Shown here: piece after piece, positions 59,850 through 64,000 of the stretch | Position numbering within the stretch: the stretch's first letter is position 1 | Layout of the letters: every line of letters starts with the position of its first letter | Source: Paracentrotus lividus | Lineage: Eukaryota; Echinodermata; Echinoidea; Camarodonta; Echinidae | Assembly: GCA_940671915.1 (NCBI GenBank) | Contig: CALNVZ010002100.1 | Span: 4,971,142 to 5,035,141 of the forward strand | DNA: 64,000 bases | Reading direction: 5' to 3' | Position numbers and translations under genes: made by a program | Notes under the pieces: generated by a model | Told to the model about the DNA's origin: nothing | The model's database searches: none | What the model saw: only the letters and a program-made list of their open reading frames with translations

Positions 59850-61696
59850 CTTACGAGAATAAAAATAACAATTTTATAAAGCGATTAATGCATATTTAAT
59901 TTTCAGCAATGACCTCACACAGATATTTGTATTTGTATTCTATGAGATCATTACATAAGATGTAAATTTTACCTTTCAATTGGACAGCAAATTCTCTTTT
60001 CTGAATTGCATGCATTGCAATCCGATTTGTACACATAGAAAGAGATGTTGAAAAATGATTCTAAAATGTAAAAGATAGAGTGTGAAATATATATATATAT
60101 TTGTGATCCAGTCATAATAAATTTATATGACAAAACATAACATTCTTCTGCTATATAATAAAAAATAAAAATTGAAGGAAAAAAAAATAACTTTTCATTT
60201 TTGTTGGGGTGAAGGCACAAAAAGTTGGTTTACCCATTAGCATTGACAATATACTTTTCCTTTCTATTTGCTATTCCTTTCTCTCTATATAGAGTCCATT
60301 CAGGCATAAAATGTTTCCTGCTATTATGGTTGATTCCAGGGAACTGAAAGCAACAAACCTTCAGGGTTTTTTTTGTTTGTTTTTTTAACTATATGGTTTG
60401 TTTACTCCTATCCAGGCCTAGGATAGTAATTCCCACTAATAATGGTTGTATACCAACAAATGGCTTTCATTTTCATTCCAATAGGAGATCATTTTAAGGC
60501 TCTAATTAATGATAAAATGATAAATCAGTAGCATACTTTGATTTATGAAACCAACCCCTTTTTTTTTTAGTGAGACAAAAGATAAAAATCCAGAGAGATA
60601 CAAATGATAGTAATTAAGAACATATTTAAAGTCTTATTTAATTTCTCTTAATGAAGAGCATTCAGGCACTACACATTTCCTGCTTTTATAAGGTCAATGA
60701 TGAACACATGTATGAATAATATTTGTGTTAGCCTATTCGTTTATCCGTACCCACACCCAGGGTAGTATATGTAGATCCCATCAACAAAAATCTCTTTAAA
60801 AAGTAAGAATAAAGAAAAAGAAAAAGAAACCAAAAAATATAATTTTTAAAAAAATCCCAAAATTGTATTTAAAATGAAATAGTGGATTTGTTTGCCACTC
60901 TCATGAAAGATCAATTAATTGTTAAATATTTACTTTGTAATGAAGATGGTGTTAGATATAAAAGATTTAGCTAGCTAGATAAATACTAGCTCATAGGGCC
61001 AGTACTGATAATTCTAATCTTATAAATGATGTCCATCCATTGAGACAGGACATTATAGATACCCTAAAAATGACCCGCGCATCATCTAATCTCTCACAAA
61101 TCAAGCGTGTCCAATTTATCCCATGAATTCACTGGTAAATCAGGTTCCTGGACATCTCTAAAGGATTATGTTCCTTTGAGACTACATGATACCCACTGAC
61201 AGGCAATGATGGAATGGGGGATTTAATTTGAAGCTGACTCTACATCATTCGCTTCATCTATATAGAAGTTGGAAGAGTCTTCAGATCTTGAGATAGATGT
61301 CTAGTACCTTGAGCTAATTGCTCCATGTTTAATACCACTAGATCAGACACTCGCAGTCGACATAGTTAGGAGATCAGTCATATATATCATATAATACACC
61401 GAAGAGATATTACATGTATGTCTCACAGGAAATTAAAATTATAGATGGAATGAAATAGTGAAAAAAGATACATTTTCATGAAAAACAATGAAGCATAGAA
61501 TTGTTATTTTCAGAATAACCAGGCACCAATAGCATTTCCCAAAGCAGATTAAGCTAATTACAAAATACACATTTGTAGAAATATATGCCTAGGTCTATAA
61601 CTTCATAGAATTAGAACAAAATTAATATATCTTTCTTGCAGTTGCCCCTAAAAGCTGTGTTCATATCACCAACAAAAAAATTAATGTTACCTTATA
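59850..61696. other. Plexin upstream intron, no exon recognised
   Basis: AT-rich, with short homopolymers and an (AT)n patch near 60088. I looked on the minus strand for acceptor/donor-bounded plexin peptides and saw none, so the next upstream exon is probably beyond 64000. Confidence 0.5.
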
Positions 61697-62775
61697 CAGT
61701 GTGTTCCTAAAAAAAGGTAGTCGAAGTTCAAAAGTCAGTCATTTCAAAAGCATATGGTTTATTTTTGTAATTTGGTTACTAAACTACTAAGTAACTCATC
61801 AGCCTTGATTTGAGATATTGCTTACGTCCAAACTGTAATGGGTCACAGAGTTAGGGTCCTTTGAAGGTGATAGGTACAAAACCCATTTTTTCCAAGCTTT
61901 TCGTTTTTAGGGTATGAAACCAACTTTTTATAAATTGTTGGTTTCATAGTTTTGGGGGGTTTTGTCACACAAAGTTTCAATTAAATGCAATCTCATTTTT
62001 CAAAGGACCTATCTCAATGGCAATGAGATGTGTTCGCAATTAGGAGTCTCTTGAGTCGTGGAGACGTCATGGTGACGTCTCCTGAGACTTCAGGGGGTCG
62101 AGGGAAAATGGAACAAAATTCAAACATGTTCAATCTTTTTGTAGACCTCTTTAAGACGCTAGCAAGTCAAAATTATTAAACCTTTTGATTTCTTTTAATC
62201 GTTAGCAAGTTCCGACAACGTCTCTGCGACGTCGTGGATACTAAAGGGACGTCGCGGCAACCCCGCAAAGACGTCACAGAGACTTGCTCCCGTATTAAAG
62301 AAGTCTACTAAAAGATTGGACATGACATGTCCAATCTTTGTTTGACATTTGTTTGATTTTACTCTCGACTTCCTGCAGAATCAGGAGACGTCGCGGCGAT
62401 CCGTCTCCAAGACTCCAGAGACTCATGCATAATCGACAACCAATGTCATTGCCAGTGAGATAGGTCCTTTGACAAATGAGATTGCATTTCATTGAAACTT
62501 TGTGCGACAAAAACCCCCAAAACTATGCAACCAAAATTTTATAAAAAGTTGGTTTCATACCCTAAAAACGAAGAACTTGGAAAAAATGGGTTTTGTACCT
62601 ATCACCTTCAAATGACCCTAACACTGTGACCCATTACAGTTTAGACGTAAGCAATGTCTCAAATTAAAGCTGATGAGTTACTTAGTAGTTTAGTAAACAA
62701 ATCACAAAAATAAACCATATACTTTTAAAATGACTGACCTTTGAACTTCGATTACCTTTTTTTAGGAACACACTG
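61697..62775. mobile_element. Fold-back element, mariner-type ends (TA target), 1.08 kb
   Basis: TA-CAGTGTGTTCCTAAAAAAAGG at the left and the inverted CC.TTTTTTTAGGAACACACTG-TA at the right. Arms of about 330 bp pair (AGTTACTTAGTAGTTTAGTA; AAACCCATTTTTTCCAAG; CTATCTCA). The core (about 62033-62425) is a separate GTCTCC/GACGTC-rich segment like the 35647-35887 element, probably a nested insertion. Confidence 0.82.
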
Positions 62776-62847
62776 TATACTCTATGCTTTCCCAAAATTG
62801 GAATTCAAATATCAACTTTCTCCTGAATAAATTACAATTAAATCGTA

Positions 62848-62971
62848 TAAGGACAACTACCCCTGGACAATAACCCCCAGAAAGAGGATTCCGGTTAGGT
62901 ATAGAGTTAGGGGTAGATTTTTTAAGGGGGTAGTTTTCTGGGGGTAATTTTGTCGGGGTAATTGTCCTAAA
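62848..62971. mobile_element. MITE 'AGGACAACTACCCC', copy 3
   Basis: ATAAGGACAACTACCCCTGG at the left and GGGGTAATTGTCCTAA at the right, with GGTTAGG in the centre. Confidence 0.75.
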
Positions 62972-63728
62972 ACCAAATTAAATTTACGCCACAGATATTA
63001 ATACCCACCAAAATAAAATAAAAAAGATTTATGTAGGATTCACAAGTTTCATATCTGTTCAGGTATAATAAGCCAAGCTATTAGATATGACCTGATTATT
63101 CCACTTGAATCACTCACAGCAATGTATCAAGTGTAAAGGATTCTTGTATAGACTGCATATTTCAAGTACAATATGTTCGGCTGTGGTTTATGAACAGGAG
63201 GCTTTTGTAAACAAATCTATACAATGGTTCGTTGAATACGAACAATATGAATAAACAATAGCCTGATTGTGGTGTATAGTTATGATTCATAAATAGGGAA
63301 TAAATACATGTAAACATGATGACAGAAGCGTCCTGGTACGATATGAAACATATGATTTTAGGAGTAATGAATATAGACAACTCAAGGAATGGTAATAAAA
63401 CATTACATGCTTCTTCTCTTTCTTACTTTTTTTTTTCATTTACATATTGTGTACATATCCAGTACGTTTTAAGACGAATTATACATGTATGAACAACATT
63501 TCGGGAGGTATAATACCCTTGAATTTCAAAGTCAATATTTGTCCCCCATATTCAAACATCAAATCACAATAACAGGTAAGATTAATAAATGTGAATTCTT
63601 TCACCCAGAGGAGCTGTTGTTGATCTATGTTATTTACATGTATTTATTCACATTATATTTTATATTTATATAACATTAAATTTTGTATCATATTTATATT
63701 ATATTTTATATATAAATACATACACATA

Positions 63729-63987
63729 AAAATCTGTGGTTTAACTATTGATTGCTCAAAGGGAATCAATCTGTCTATGTTGCATGTTCTTATCACCTTC
63801 ACTGAATTCTGGAAACGTTTTAATTGTAAGTTAAACTTTTGTACTTGTCATTCCCAAGCAGTTTTTAATTAAAAATTATGATGAATTGAGCATCTACTTT
63901 TTGGGATTGAGTCCCTTTTAGAAAGCCATAGTCAAACCACAGATTTAAGATAGGCTTAAAGTTAGGCGGCTTTTGAGAATACGGGCC
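63729..63987. mobile_element. MITE, GGCCCGTATTC family, copy 3 (left end missing)
   Basis: The right end, with AACCACAGATTTAAGATAGG and GAGAATACGGGCC followed by AAT, matches 3834-4134. The left starts inside the inverted repeat at AATCTGTGGTTTAACTATTG, so about 40 bp are lost. Confidence 0.75.
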
Positions 63988-64000
63988 AATGTAGTCAAGA

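Noticed and set aside
59850-64000. Further upstream plexin exons
   Set aside because: No acceptor/donor-bounded minus-strand peptide with sema or PSI features was found, so I do not extend the gene to the window edge.

Overview
This is intron-rich, AT-rich animal DNA, not microbial. It has spliced genes with GT-AG introns and very many short palindromic transposons and tRNA-derived SINEs. The frequent ACATGT/TACATG words, the SINE tails of the form GCGCTATATAA-(ATT)n and the type of terminal-repeat families suggest a marine deuterostome, most likely an echinoderm such as a sea urchin. That placement is inference.

Three host genes are present. (1) 139-2824 (+): the last two coding exons of a COMMD7 homologue, entering from the left edge. 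(2) 9610-24589 (+): a complete CLN3 (battenin) homologue in 13 coding exons, with a probable non-coding first exon and GC-rich promoter at about 5330-5569. Exon 7 is frameshifted and lacks a GT donor, and exon 8 has a decayed tandem copy just upstream. (3) 33236-59849 (-): the 3' 28 exons of a plexin, best matched to the B type. They run from an extracellular stretch before a PSI domain, through IPT repeats, a furin-type site and a transmembrane helix, to the split RasGAP domain with its inserted Rho-GTPase-binding domain. The exon phases join to exactly 3,498 nt (1,165 codons plus stop). Its sema-domain exons should lie beyond the right edge. CLN3 and the plexin are convergent.

Mobile DNA fills most of the rest. 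Large fold-back elements lie at 5657-6573, 7015-8898, 11373-15238 (Tc1-like ends, with three further palindromes nested in one arm only), 15244-16320, 57768-58111 and 61697-62775. A broken Jockey-superfamily LINE lies between CLN3 and the plexin (about 25085-28500), itself interrupted by a SINE. piggyBac-type (TTAA), pogo-type (TA) and several unnamed MITE families recur in introns.

The most unusual host-gene observation is that three coding exons have local partial copies in the adjoining intron: CLN3 exon 8, a plexin GAP exon, and the plexin PSI exon. In the PSI case the 3' half plus the splice donor is present about seven times in tandem. I found no RNA gene that is clearly functional, no CRISPR array and no defence-type gene cluster.
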